Both the position numbers and the translations under genes were made by a program. From Blasia pusilla (lineage: Eukaryota; Marchantiophyta; Marchantiopsida; Blasiales), in contig CM114272.1 in the NCBI GenBank assembly GCA_050084515.1, forward strand, positions 35,278,001 through 35,342,000: a stretch of 64,000 nucleotides of DNA, read 5' to 3'. This document shows, piece after piece, positions 12,511-24,936 of this stretch (its first letter is position 1; each line of letters begins with the position of its first letter). Below the pieces are notes generated by a model that had not been told where the DNA came from, ran no database searches, and saw only the letters and a list, made by a program, of their open reading frames with translations.

Positions 12511-13640
12511 TCCATTGCGAGTCTATTTTTTAAGAGAGTGTCTGTCTTGCAAGTCCACTAAAAGTGCACTTTGTGAGTGTACTTTGTGCGGCTCCATTGC
12601 GGATGCCTTGTGGGTCTACTATTTTTTGCGAGTCATGGTTGCATTGTGAGTCCCCCAATGTGTTTACTACTTGCAAGTCACAAAACTTGCAAGCAAGCCG
12701 CAATGGAGCTAAAAATCTCTTTGCGGTTGATAGTTGCACTCAAGTCGTAAATTGCGTGTGCCCCAACTCTCGACATGTGAGTCAAATTACTCGCAATCCG
12801 CACGCAAATTTTCCAATCTTGAGTTGCAAATCATCTTTGAGATTTGTTTCCCTTATAAAAGGGTCTATGGGAGGTTAGGGGTCCTCATTTCATTTTTTGG
12901 GTTCTCCCACAAGTTAGACCTATAGAGATGTGGCATTCCTAAAACATACAAGAGGGGGATATAGATGGTTGGGAGTGCCAGGATTTGCACAATTTTATGT
13001 ATTCTTTGGTTCCTTTTAGAGGACTTTACCCACCTATGCCCATAAGAAATGAAGGTGGGGGTTTGTTGTAGTTTCTCCGAAAAAATTGCATGATCCCTTA
13101 GCATACAAATATTTTTTTAATAATTATTACCCAAGATAGCAAACCCTTGGTTGGAAGACTTTGAAACCAGGAGCACAAGACAAAGTTGAACCACACAAAG
13201 TAAGTGCCTGATACCAAAGAGCCTCAAACCTTTGAGGAGTAGTGTGTTGAGCAACGCATTGCACATCCGGAAGAGCACACACACACACTAATGGATGGTG
13301 TATTGGATGATGTGGTGTTGTTTGATCTATTATGTTTTTACTTGGTGTGTCGAACTACACATAATAAAGGTTATGCAACAACAAGAATGAAGGAGTTATG
13401 GGGTGAGAAATGCGATCGATGGATTTATTTCTTTTGTAGTTAAAGTCTTTGGACACTTGCTTGTGTTTTTGGATACGTTCATGAAAATATGTGCTCACCA
13501 TGCTCTCAAAAATCATCAACTTGCCCCTTCCCGTAATCTTCCCTCCGTTTTTACCACTTATCATAGACGATGTATCTTCCTGGCATTACAATTCAGGCGA
13601 GCATTGGCGTCGAGCCACAGTGGTTGGTGGCCTTTCATAT
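12511..13640. repeat. Relic LTR-like repeat with iterated TTGCGAGT-type motif
   Basis: The first half has many copies of tgcgagtc/tgtgagtc/ttgcaagtc variants. The second half (13,260-13,620) aligns with 30,330-30,640 (gcaacaacaag, gaatgaaggagttatg versus gaccaaggaattatg, then ttgccccttc versus ttcgccccttctc). The 12.5-12.9 kb part resembles 29.65-29.95 kb, which has the same iterated motif. Two copies of one long repeat are therefore present; the second lies directly after a gypsy element, which suggests LTR origin. Confidence 0.55.
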
Positions 13641-13999
13641 GACCAAACACTAGTTTCCGTATCTCATACATTACAAGCTATTAATTGTGAAAGTCGTTCG
13701 ATTGTTTCATGCCTTGCCTTGTTACCATTTTCTTTTTGCGTTTCTTACGTCTTTCCTTCATGCGGATGTTGTCACCTCAATTTTCCTTTTCTGAAGGCTG
13801 CTTTTCATAGTAAAGTGGATACAACATAATCCCAACTTTTAATAAGACCGTTATCATTTCATTTCTATTAAAATGAAACTTATAGTTTTCTTCTCGTAGC
13901 CTATCTGAATATGATATTTTCCGTGGCCAAATACTGGTATTTGTTTATTGTTTATTACACTCTATTTCGCAGTCACCAAAGCTTCGGCAAATTAATGTA

Positions 14000-14725
14000 A
14001 CGGTTCACGTGATGTAGTTAGTCCACGTCACCACACAGACGCAGGACACGAAAGGTCCTAGGAGATACGACGATTGTTGCGTCGGCCCGTCCCGCGGTCC
14101 GTGTGTCGACTCGGGGGTCCGAACCACCGCCGCCGGACACGAAAGGTCGTCCGACAAAGCGTAGAGAGAGGAGGTGCATCGAATTTCGAAATACGTGCGG
14201 TTCTTACATCGCGAGATATATACTTTCTTAAGGACGGACCGCGAAAAGGACTGGAGAGGGAAGTCGGCCCGGCCCGGACCGCGACCTTTGTACCGAGCCG
14301 GCCGTGAACTACGACTAGGGTTGGTGAGAAGAGTCGCCGGCGAAGTGACAGCGGCGGCATGGACTAGTAAGCGTAAAGAAAGGTCCATACGAAAGAAAGA
14401 AAGATCTTGGGGCCAGCGAGAAGACGGGTTCCATGTCATCACTGTGTCAGTCGGCCCGTCCGTCCCCCCCCGGGCTCCACGACTCTGCCGTCGACAGAAC
14501 GGTCTCGGTGGCCGCACGCTAGCCTGCGCCGTGCGCCCCGTGGGAACGTGCCGTGCCAAGGACGTTTGGCGTTTGGGCGTCGGGATACGCAGACAGCTAG
14601 GGGACTCCGGGACCGACGTGCGCCTCGCTGTCGCTGTCCGGGGGATTACCGGTCGTCACGTTCGCGAGATGCGGCGCGGGAACTGTTCGGGCCTAGTGGA
14701 GAAAAGAAAATCTCATATTGGCTAA
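14000..14725. other. GC-rich island inside the AT-rich transposon block
   Basis: Composition switches sharply at about 14.0 kb and back at about 14.72 kb. The string ggacacgaaaggtc occurs at 14,044 and 14,135, and gtcggcccgtcc at about 14,081 and 14,450. Open frames of about 180 codons exist on both strands, but they look like compositional by-products (Arg/Pro/Ser-rich, no recognised motif). It is not rRNA that I can recognise. It could be a GC-rich element remnant or a gene-promoter fragment carried in. Confidence 0.4.
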
Positions 14726-17450
14726 TCTCGAGAAACTTAAGAATATGTTTGATTTTTTTAAAAAGTATTTAGATTTAGATTTTTATTTATAAATATAGGA
14801 ATATCTTCTAAAATATCTGAGTATTCATAAAATTTTATTTCATATCTTTTATGTCCCTTCTTTCTTTGACTAAAATTTCGTTAATTTACTTAAAAAATTA
14901 TTCCAAAAATTCAACTTGTTTTATTTTCATGTTTAATTTTAAGGGATATAAAAATAGAGAGATTTCCACTTAAATATTGATGATAATGAAATTATAACTT
15001 TGTTTTGGAAAATTTCTCATGTTTTCCCCCATTAATTGGGAAAAAAAATTTATAGTTTCTTTTTGAAAGCACCATATCTCGATTAAGAAAAGAAAATCAT
15101 TCAGTCGATCTTTTCCTCACTACAAAACTTGAAAATTTGAAGTTGAAAATTTTAAATCATTGTTATGATTTTGGCGAGTAAAATTTTTCCCGCCATTCTC
15201 TTACTATTCTTCCTCTTTTTTCCCCAAAACATTACTTAACTATCTATTTTCACCTCTAGTAGTTTCATAATCATTCCCCATATGTTGGGTCTTTTCATTG
15301 CCATCCATATGATCAAGTGCAACAAATTACTATTTCATTATAGAACATTCAAAATGAAAATGATTAAATTTTCTCCTCACATGTATGACCACTGGGACTG
15401 ACAATCACTTATACTTTGGACCAGCATGTAAGATGGATGAAAATAAAAATTATGACGGATGACCTAATCATGAAAAAATAATTTATCGATTCAAAAAATA
15501 GTTTGAATCAAGATAGAATAACACGATATTATTTCCAAAATATATGTATTTGATTGGATAATGTTATGGTTTGGATATTTGTGACAAGCCCCAACAAACA
15601 AAGCGTTATTATGATCCTTACAAGTGGTATGTAAATTTATAACTTTCCTCTCATGATGACATGTAGCTAAGTAGCTTTGTTTCCAAGGAGCTAAGTCGGA
15701 GAGCTTGCAAAATGCTTCTTACAAAAAATTAGATATGTCTTATTGTCGGATTTTAAAGATTCAAAGTGGAATGTTTTCGTAACCTCGTGTGGATTCTACT
15801 ACTTCCCTTACTTTGATGACTTCCTCTCTATCTATTCCACTCTCATTCCTCCCCTTAAACTCCTCTCCATGTTAGGATGTTTTTCACTCATGTGCATGAT
15901 GACTTTCATGTTCTCTCCCTTCCTTTAAATATTACACCTTTATCTCAAATATAAAAAAATTCCCTTGCCCTCCATCCATTCCTTAGTCAACTTATGAGTG
16001 GATGAAGGGATATTTCATAAGTTTTCCTTTTCCCTCTACTTCTATTCTTCAATGGATCTTTTCTCTTCCATCCACTTCTCTATGTACTTAGCCATCCAAA
16101 AATAATTTCTAATAGAATCGATCTTCTTCCAAGTATTTCTTAATGGAGGTATTCCACCATTAAGAAAAAAACAAGCAACATACTTATTAAATGAAGAATT
16201 TAACATGCAAGAAGTTGTCGTATATAATTTCTTACACATATTTCTTGTTGAATATGTCTAATGATGAAAATCTAACATGAAATACGTACTCCCTCTTATT
16301 ATTTTGAAAAAATAAATTTCTCTACTTATTTGTCCAAAATATGTAAAAATTTCCCTCAAACCAAGCTTGAAATTTTTTTCTCCAGAATTTTAGATAATTT
16401 TCAAGAATACAAAAAGGTATAAAATACAAAGGAGCCTAGGAGAAAATTGAATAAAAAATAATTTTAAGATTAAAAATAATTTCCATAATTTTCCAATTTT
16501 TGTTAGCTTAGGTTAAGATAATTTACAACATATTCAAGAGTTAAACGCTTCAAATGCAATATGAGGAGGGCTTTGTCAAAGAAGGATGCTAAAGAGAATA
16601 ATAGTATGATGATATCATAAGAAAAAATTTCCTTTTGGGATTTTTTTTTCACTCATTGCCATGTGTTAAACGAGGTGTTAAGAAAGGAGGTTCTTGTAAA
16701 TAAAGAAGGTATAATCTCATGAAAATTTGAGTGTAACTAATAGTCATATTGTCAAAGAAATATTTTCTTGCTGGTCATGCTACATAAGCATCTAATTGTT
16801 GTTTAGCAAAGAGACTCTTGAAAATCAAGAAACTATCATTTATTAAAAGTAGTATAGCATAGATACATTACGTACATAGATCTATTCTATGAAAAAAAGG
16901 TGCCCTTCTTGAAGGTGAGCCTTGTAGATTCTCTTCTCTAAACCTCTTTGCTAGACCTACAAAGAAACTCCCACTTTGAGCCTTTGAAGCATAAGATTTG
17001 GATTGGGCCCAAGATCCAACTTGTTGTGGATCCTTCAAGGTAGAGTCAAAGAAATAGTCATGCGTCTCAAAGGCTTAGTCACACCATATTTCCACCCTAA
17101 GGATCCTCCTCCTTAAGCATTGATAATTTCCTTTTGACACTCACCTAAGTTAGAGTGCTACAACTATTTTGAAAGTGTATCATGAATCGTATGATAGTTT
17201 ACAACATGGAACGTGGCCAAACACAAAACGTGGTCACATCTATATTCCCAAGTTATGAGTGGGTCACGTATACCTCATATAAGTGCTTCTCCAATTATTT
17301 AATCCTTCTCTCATTCCTAAGTATCCACCATGTCACTATTTTTGACTCTCAACCTAAACGTGGATTGGGATACTTGCCACCAACGCCCTTCTTGATTAGC
17401 TTTGAATCATGATCTATTCACTGTGAACTAAGAACTAACCTCAAGGCTCA
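14726..17450. other. AT-rich intergenic sequence, nothing recognised
   Basis: Long poly-A/T-rich tracts with no credible coding region. It is probably decayed repeat. A patch near 16,900-17,100 (agattctcttctctaaacctc) reads like retroelement-flank sequence, but I cannot assign it. Confidence 0.45.
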
Positions 17451-18100
17451 TTCATCAGGGTTGCACAAGGACAAAGTCCGTGTCCGTAGACTTATATCTG
17501 TCTTGGGGACAGACATGGACATATGGGCCCATGTTCTCGCGGCCCGCACATGGGCCCACACCACTCGGGCCACTCGCAACGTAGACCCAGGCTCAATTAG
17601 CCCGCCGGTCCAACGACATGTTCTTGCCATCCGTTTTGTATCTCGGATCAAGCCCGCATCCATCCCACTTAGCCTGCATTGACCTGCAATAGCCCTGTAG
17701 AGGGCCCATGATAGGCCTACGTTGGCTCGCAGGGGGCACGCTCTAACACCCATAGTCCCGTGCGTGTACCCTAGCGCGAATCCTCTATAGGCTAGTGCAT
17801 GCACTGCACAGGCCTACCGCATGCTTGATGCAGGCTTGGCAAGAGCTCATAGCTTGCATACCCGTTCAATCCTTGTCCGTACCCATTTGCAGCATTCCTG
17901 CATCCCAAGCTAGCACGTGCGACCGGAGTACCAAAAAAACCCGAGCGGAGGACGTTTGGGCATATTTGGACTTTGTACGTTTCCGTGCAACCTTGTCATG
18001 CATCCGTCTCAACTTGCACTTAGTTCCCACATGTGATTCCACACCTTTCTATGACCAAGTGTATGTACTACTAGAGGAGGAATTGAAATGAATCTTCCAA
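17451..18100. other. Moderately GC-rich patch with short inverted repeats
   Basis: The patch contains atgggccc motifs in both orientations (17,524-17,560) and an imperfect inverted pair around gtccgtgtccgtagac and gacagacatggacat (17,477-17,520). Open frames on both strands do not resemble known proteins. Confidence 0.35.
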
Positions 18101-19479
18101 CTTCACCTCATTTTGATCATTTTGATTATGTTTCTATGACTGTCCAAGAATTTTCTTATTATTGAGCTCTAGATGGACTTTGTAATTATGAGGCACCCTT
18201 AACGAGCTTAATATAGTCGAGTGCTATTTTGCATATTAAATTGAATTTCAAGTTCGTGCCATTTAAGTTGCAATGTCACAGTGTTTGAGGTGTGGAAGTA
18301 GGATGAGACAAGGATCTTTATTTCTTTATCCAAAAAGACCTCATGTAGTCGGGATGAGAGTCTATAACTCCTTGGTTGACAAGCTAAGTTAGTTTTACAT
18401 TTTCAAAAATCTAATCTATCTAGATTCAGTAGGCAAATTTGTTTGAAAAGCAAAAGAAAATTCATTCTCTATTAATTTTAACTAGTATAGTGCCCATGCT
18501 ATGCACAGATGAAAGGGCACTTTACATGTTAAACCATCTATTATGCCTAAACTTGTTAAGTCACATGTTAAACACTACATGTGTCAGCACCAGAAGAGGA
18601 AAAAATGTAAACATGTCAACGTAGGAGGAAGGGGTTCTCAAACCCATCCTCTTTTAATAATATAGATTACAATCCTTACTACATTGATATTTTTAGTGTA
18701 GAGGGCAATCAAGGAATCATATACACATTTTGTGTGCAACCGAAGCAAAGTAATCAAATGTACTAACCAACATACCCTTCATCATGTAAGCCTTTGGATT
18801 GTTTCACACTTCCATCGTAGCAAGAGGGGCTTCGTTATATTGGGGCCAATGTTGTAAATGATGTGCACACGATGGTTCCTATTTCCGGTTCTGTAGATCT
18901 ATTTTGAAATGTTATAACTCCGCATAGTAGTCATATATATTTTTGTTTTATACTTGACCAGTGAGTGTATTTATTCTTCTTGTCTTAAACACAACCCTCA
19001 ACAAAGCACTTACTAACTCAAATATTTCTAGAAAATACTCATAATACAAGGTTAAAGAATTAAAAGTATGAAACCATCCACAACCATTTCATGAAGATGG
19101 TATGCCCTTCTCAAGTGCCGTATCCCAAAGAATTAGCAAGAGATACTCCTTTTTGATAGGTAAAAGTTTTCCAAACACTAATGGTATTGAAAACCAAGAT
19201 AAGGGCCTAGGGAATCCTAAAGGTACTTTTTGCACTATGAAATGCATAACACTTAAATTTAGTGCAAGGTCCATATATTCTTAGGGTGGATTTGAGAGCG
19301 TTTTGAAAGTGAATTTGTCTAGCCACAAGGGATTAAAAAAATCTCATAGTACCCATCAAACATAAATAAATATCACCATTTGAATCAATCATTTTATACC
19401 CAATAAAATCATTATTTCAATACTGGTTAGGATTAGGATAAGCATATGCCATAGAACTAGACACTTCACATCGGTAATG
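18101..19479. repeat. Intergenic sequence with a dispersed repeat end near 18.48-18.66 kb
   Basis: The block actagtatagtgcccatgc ... aacccatcctcttttaataatatagat at 18,481-18,665 resembles 31,995-32,243, where tcctctaatcccatcctctttt is followed by aaatatatag. Both have the look of a terminal segment of a small non-autonomous element. Nothing else is recognised in this stretch. Confidence 0.4.
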
Positions 19480-20249
19480 GAGTACTTACTGTCCCACCCA
19501 CACATACCCATCTCTTGACGATCATCTCTAAATTTGGACATCGCTAAAGTTTAGCTGCGCTTACCCATACTCCCACCCTTTCTGGACCGCCATACTAGTC
19601 CGCAAGAACATCTCTAAGAAAATCCCAGTCGTCCAACGGATAGATGGATGCAAAGCCAACCACCGGATCTAGTCCTTCTGGCTAACCTGACGGCGCCGCT
19701 AACATAACGGCGACGCCAATACCAAGAAGTTCACTTCTACTAAGCACTGGACTTCCCGTCTAGTTCTTGTAAGTAAACTCCGTGGGAGGGCCCCGGTTAG
19801 GCCATCCGCCGCCGGTGGTAGGTCATCTGGACACTGTGGGAGGTGGGGAAAGGCACGCGAAAAGCCCTGGCTTGGAGTCCGCCGCCGGTGGTGGGTCACC
19901 GGGACAAAGGGGAGCGGACGCGCGCATGCGAAACAGGAGTAGGATAAGGATGCATATTGGGACGGAAATAGTGAATGAGTACAGCGCGTACGTTCGGACT
20001 TTCGGACGGCCACGATCTCCCGGAACGTGGGAAGGGGGAAGGATTATGCGACTTCGTTAGACTCTCGTACAGTTTCGTCTTTTCCACGTTAGTCCTCCGT
20101 ATCTTCATTCGAAGTCCAGCGGTATTTGTTACGATACGGCGAGTCTAGTTTAGGTAAATTGTGTCGTTTTAGGATTAGGGCAGGAGGTTCGTGTTCCCGG
20201 ATGAGAACGATGATGGTGGCTTACGTAGGAATACCATGGGTTTTCTAAC
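19480..20249. other. GC-richer intergenic block with a 73-bp direct repeat
   Basis: The motif ccgccgccggtggt followed by ggtca occurs at about 19,807 and 19,880. No protein or RNA gene is recognised. The block lies beyond the LTR-like end of gypsy copy 1. Confidence 0.4.
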
Positions 20250-20636
20250 CCGGGGTTGGCTTAGTTAACCCTTATACCACTTTCAAATTCTCCTGTAAAA
20301 TAAGATTAAATGTTTTATATTCTTATTCTTATTGCTAGTGAGCAAGAGATTATAGCACAATGGGCAGTTGCTTCGTATGCGGAATAGCGGGTTCTGTGTT
20401 TGCCGAAGTGTCCTTCACCGCTTAACTCAATTTTCATCCTCCATGGCTCGACCCGAGGATGAATAGGCGGGAGGCCATGGAGGAGAACTCAAGGACCTTT
20501 GTCGTGCGCATACATATTGCAACACAACATACATCGGTGGTCACATCTACACCACACAACACCGATCTTCCCCACACACGGGTAGATCCACACATATACA
20601 AAAATCAACTCATACATATACATGGAGATCATACAA
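20250..20636 (-). repeat. Probable LTR of Ty3/gypsy copy 1
   Basis: On the minus strand the polypurine tract aactaggggggcgg (20,650-20,637) is followed by non-coding sequence with AT-rich poly(A)-like signals near 20,300-20,330. The tract matches the one of gypsy copy 2 at 29,435-29,447. The outer LTR boundary is not defined. Confidence 0.5.
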
Positions 20637-20650
20637 CCGCCCCCCTAGTT

Positions 20651-22075
20651 GGCAGTTGGATGCCCCTAACTCCAGATAGAAAATATCACATCTCTCTGAC
20701 ATGACCTACTACCCTATATACATCTTGGACACATCCATCGTCCCGTGGGAACTACATCAAGAGGGGGGGAGTCAGACATGACATATGGCACCCTTGAGAA
20801 CAACCATCACATACCAACATGGTGGTTGCATCCCTCGTAGATCCACACAACATACACCTCAAGCCTGCAGGTACCACTGCCAAGTTCGGATCCACTGTCC
20901 CGTCTACGTTCGGAAGATGACATGGCGCACAATTGCGCATATGATCCTTCCAAACCATACCATCCCGTCCCTCCAACATGAGGACTCCGGTCGATAATAC
21001 CTCGCGCATACATAGGATCGTGCGTCCTGCAGTGACATCTAGTGTCGTGGGTGCCGCTTGCTGTAAATACACATAATCTCCACAATGAACCCTCATAATC
21101 CCTGGACGATAACCTCCTCCACGAATGGTCGCGTACCTCAATGTATCTCTATGCTCAGCAATAGCTAAGTTCTCAAAGGCCATAGGCATAACTCTACGAA
21201 AAATCTCTGCCCTTTGAGAACATGCTTGTACCCACACATCTGGATCATCAAGATCTAATACCTCCGCCATGTCACGTCAAATAGTTGCACGTAAATCTGG
21301 CTCTCTCCTAAAGAGAAAAAATTACGGTGCAAATGATGCCAAGGATGCCTACCGACTAAAGCAATAACCCATAGCCAACCATGGCAAATGTAGGTCCCAC
21401 TCCCTCAACTGTCCCCGTTGCAAGCCATACTTGCGCAATCCTCTCTTCACCGTCTGTACTACTCTCTCCGCCAACCCATCCGCCTCAGGATGATCTCTGG
21501 ACGTGGTGCGATGATCTATCAGCGCCTGATCACATAAGGCCTGAAACTCTCCCCTGAACTCGGTACCCTGGTCAGTCAACACATCCGCCGGTGCACCAAA
21601 ATGACCAAGCACACGATCTAGAAACGCATAAGTTGTTCCCTCACTCGCCTTGTTCGGTAGTGCCACCAACTCTATCCACTTGGAGAAATGCTCCACCATG
21701 ACCAACACGTACCTGTGATGACGCCCCGTCAATGGCAAAGGTCCCGCAAAGTCTAAACTCCACCGATAACCTAAATCCATAATCAACAAAGGATATAACT
21801 GCGGAATGGGAGTATTGAAGAATGCTCGTACTCTGTCACATACCATACATTTGGCCTCAAACTGCTATATCCCAGTATGCTTGCCGCGCCATCAATACTG
21901 AACCTGGAGTAAGCTATAAGTACGCTTTACTCCAAAATGCCCCAACTCATGGGCATGTCGCACTACACGTGCTCGCTGGGAAGGATGAGGTACCACTCGT
22001 ATCCTACCATCTTCCCATGCCCGCAAAATATGAGTCCCCTCCCACCTGAACCTCCTGGCTCTCTTGGATGCTCTT
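20651..22075 (-). mobile_element. Ty3/gypsy pol fragment, copy 1: integrase plus PHD finger
   Basis: Minus-strand frames encode, in order: the end of the integrase zinc-binding region (HELGHFGVKRTY and CMVCDR), the integrase core with all three catalytic acidic residues (DFAGPLPLT; TDQGTEF; the Glu in ADGLAERVVQTVKRG), a linker, then a C4HC3 zinc finger near 20,730-20,860 (CMLCG, CDGCSQGCHMSC, then WMCPRC after one frameshift). The spacing fits a PHD finger, which reads histone H3 tails. Chromoviruses usually carry a chromodomain at this place. Stops at about 21,348 and 21,870 and a frameshift inside the finger show it is dead. Its 5' end joins copia sequence within one open frame. Gag, protease and reverse transcriptase are missing. 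Confidence 0.85.
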
Positions 22076-24159
22076 CTATCTTGCTTTGGAAAAGGAAATC
22101 TAGCTTGTTTTCCAAATTGGTAAGCAAGACATACCTCTAACATAGCAAGACTCGCTAATTTAGGGAGTTCTATTATTATATTAGATGATGAAAGACTCTA
22201 TAATCTTTGAAGATTCATATGTCCAATTCTCTTATGCCACACATTTAGATCTGCGACTTGTTGGCCACACATTGATGTTTGAATCTCTAGCATAGAAACA
22301 TCTAATTTGAACATTCTCCCAGATCTAGTTCCTTGGGCTATCGTAGTCTGGTCATCCACTATTTCAATGAAACAACCATCTGCGTTAAACTTCACTTGAT
22401 AATCCTGTTCTACTATCTATCCTACAGAGATCAGATTTCTTACAATGGTAGGAATATAGAGAAAATTTCCAAGAGCACAAAGACTATCTGATGCTATTGG
22501 AACTTTACTGGTATGCTTGATATGATGTTAAGTGTCATCTCCTGTGAGAACAATTGTAGGATCTTTCACAGGCTCCAAACTACTAAACCATTTAGCTTGT
22601 GAGGTCATATGATTTGATGCACCAGAGTCAATGTATCTATATGCTGTCGAGTCTTTCTTGACCATTGCTCCCATATGATGAGTAATGACCAAGAGATACT
22701 CCGTTTGTGAATGTTGTTGTTCTTGGTACTGTTGTTGGTGTTGTTGCTCTACATAGTTTTGTTGCTCTAAGGCTCCTATTCTCATATGTGTCTTCTTCTT
22801 GAAGCAAAAATTTGCATAGTGATCCTTTATCCCACAGTAATTGCAAGATCCAAAGACCCTCTGCTGCTGACCTCAACCCCAACGATTTCCACCATCACCA
22901 CCTTGTGATTGTGTCTGGTACTAGTTTAGAGTTGATTGAGTGACGCTGTATTGAGTGCCTCTTCCTCCATATGCTTGATATCCACCACGACCACGGAAGC
23001 TTTTGCCAAGACCCCTGCCTTTGTTTGATCCATAACCTGAAAATAGCGCACTCTCTTGTAGATTAGACGAGCTATTGCTGCCTACTAGGCGTATCTCTTC
23101 ACTGATTAACATTGGAACTAACTCTTGAAAAGTTGGATACTTCTCTCTCACAGAGATAGAATCTCAAAGGACTTGTAATCCTTTGGAAGGCCTTGAAGAG
23201 TGAGCAAAATCAGATCATCATCTTCAACTATCACTCCAATGCTATTCAACTGATCAACAATATATTTGATACTCAAAATATAATCATTGATGCTCTGTGA
23301 TCCTTTCCTCACTTCGCTCAATTGGTATTTCAATTGAAGCTTTCTGTCTTTTGTAGATGTCTGGAATAACTTTTTCAATGCATCCTAAGCCTCCTTCGGA
23401 ATATCAACATCTTGGATGTGACCTATCATTGGCGAACTGATCATTATTGAAATGTAGTGGATTACTTGCCTTGCACATTTATTCCAGTCACGAACATTCA
23501 AGTCTGTTGAGTCACCTTCTGACTTGGCCTCCTCACCTGTGACAAGCTCCCATAGTTCTTGATCCATGAGAAATTGTTTCATGCGAACTTTCCAGATATT
23601 GTAATTCTAATTATCTAGCTTCTCGCTTGTAATTGCTGTTGAGGAATATTCCACGACGAACGATTTTACTCACAAAAACGTAATTTCACGCTCTCTACTC
23701 CTCCAATTGAACCATAGACCACTCCTATACAGAAAATTGTCTTGAAATTTGCCAAAATTGATCAATTGTATGAAAGAACTTGTCGAAATTGGCCTATAGA
23801 GAGCAAACTGCACAACTTTTCTTCACTAATTACATTTTCCTACATTGAAATTGCTTGTGCAGGAGCTCAAAATGTCCGAGTCCAGCGATTTTGGTTTTGT
23901 TGGAAAGCTCTCGAGAAGCTCTACAAGACAACTAAAACTATTTTTTGGCGTAGTTCTAGCCGCTGCGGACCCAAATGGCTAAATCGACCGGGAAAGCCCT
24001 AAAAAATGCTCCAAAGTTTTATCACTGTCAAAGCTCAACCTAAAATCTGCACCCACTGAGCTTTGAACAAAATTTCCCTCTCCCAAACTGAAATTGTGCC
24101 TTGTCTTGCCTCTCTTCTCTCCTCAAACACCAAGAATTTCAAGTGATGTTTTCATATCG
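22060..24159 (-). mobile_element. Ty1/copia gag-protease-GAG_pre-integrase, decayed
   Basis: Minus-strand order: a UBN2-type Gag beginning at about 23,640 (NIWKVRMKQFLMDQELWELV, later LQGLPKDYKSFE), a zinc knuckle CNYCGIKDHYANFC near 22,830, a protease motif YIDSGASNHMT near 22,620, and GAG_pre-integrase (HKRIGHMNLQRL, CLAYQFGKQARFPF). Several stops and frameshifts interrupt it. Integrase core, reverse transcriptase and RNase H are missing: the sequence runs directly into gypsy integrase near 22,060. A primer-binding site and LTR lie just upstream, so the 5' end of the element is present. Confidence 0.88.
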
Positions 24160-24170
24160 CTCTGATACCA
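24159..24170 (-). promoter_or_regulatory. Copia primer-binding site (tRNA-Met)
   Basis: The minus-strand sequence TGGTATCAGAGC is the classic plant copia primer-binding site, complementary to the 3' end of initiator tRNA-Met. It lies nine bases inside the LTR end at 24,180 and upstream of the copia gag. Confidence 0.9.
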
Positions 24171-24179
24171 TATAAAAAT

Positions 24180-24328
24180 TGTTAAAGAAGCATAACTAGT
24201 GGGAAACGGCTCTCACACTCACACACCACCATGAAGAACAAAATTTGTAATGAGAGAATGAGTGGAGATTGGTCCCCTTCTCAATTATATAGGGTATGTA
24301 CAAGCAACCCTAACCCTAACAAGTCTTG
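24180..24328 (-). repeat. Probable copia 5' LTR
   Basis: On the minus strand the segment begins TGTTAGGGTTAGGG and ends TTTAACA, with TATATAA near 24,285 as a possible promoter. The inner end is fixed by the adjacent primer-binding site. The outer end at 24,328 is my best TGT...ACA guess and could be further out. Confidence 0.55.
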
Positions 24329-24936
24329 AGTTAGACTAACTATGATTAACTAACCCTAGTTAAGATAATCCCGCTTAATTGACTAACCAAGATTAAGCTT
24401 CCCTACTTCATTGTACCTGAGTAAAAAATGTAGCAGTTCAGGTGTCTGATGAGTTTGACTGTAACTCAATCTTCAATACCACTTTCCTCCCTTGTATATC
24501 TAGGTTGACATTATCTGAGCTAGAATATGGAATTTTCTCTTCAAATGGTTGCTTTGGCTCTTCTTCCACATGTGCACTCGTAGGACACATACTCCAATCA
24601 TCATCAACCACATCATCATATATACCAATCCTATCCACATGTATCTCGCTAAAAGTGGATCTTTTTCTTCTCTTTAAGGCTCAAACTACCACTCTACACC
24701 ATCTAATAACTCACCACTCGTCTCACATCTGCCTTCACTAGAGAGAAGTGCTTCTATCTGAGGTCGACTCTCTTTTGGATTCCGTGAGCACATGTCCACA
24801 ATCTACTCTGGAAAAAAATAGAGCAGCCCCGATCGTCAAGGTTGTCAATAATGAAATAACCTAAATCAACCTTCAGAACTATGTACTCTTTAGTCCAAGC
24901 TTTCATGATCAGATTCATCACTTGATGAGGTATCTT
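24329..24936. other. Spacer between copia LTR and CACTA relic
   Basis: Mixed AT-rich sequence. A minus-strand frame at 24,438-24,638 (DDVVDDDWSMCP) resembles the acidic tail that follows CACTA transposase-associated domains, but I cannot confirm it. Confidence 0.4.

Noticed and set aside
14005-14725. Two ORFs of about 183 codons in the GC island
   Set aside because: They overlap on opposite strands, and their composition follows GC content. No domain is recognised.
20730-20900. The zinc finger as a chromodomain or host gene exon
   Set aside because: Cys/His spacing is C4HC3 and not chromodomain-like, and it occurs at the same place in two separate gypsy copies.
24308-24330. Telomere-like CCCTAAC repeats
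   Set aside because: Only about two units, inside the putative copia LTR end; not an interstitial telomere.
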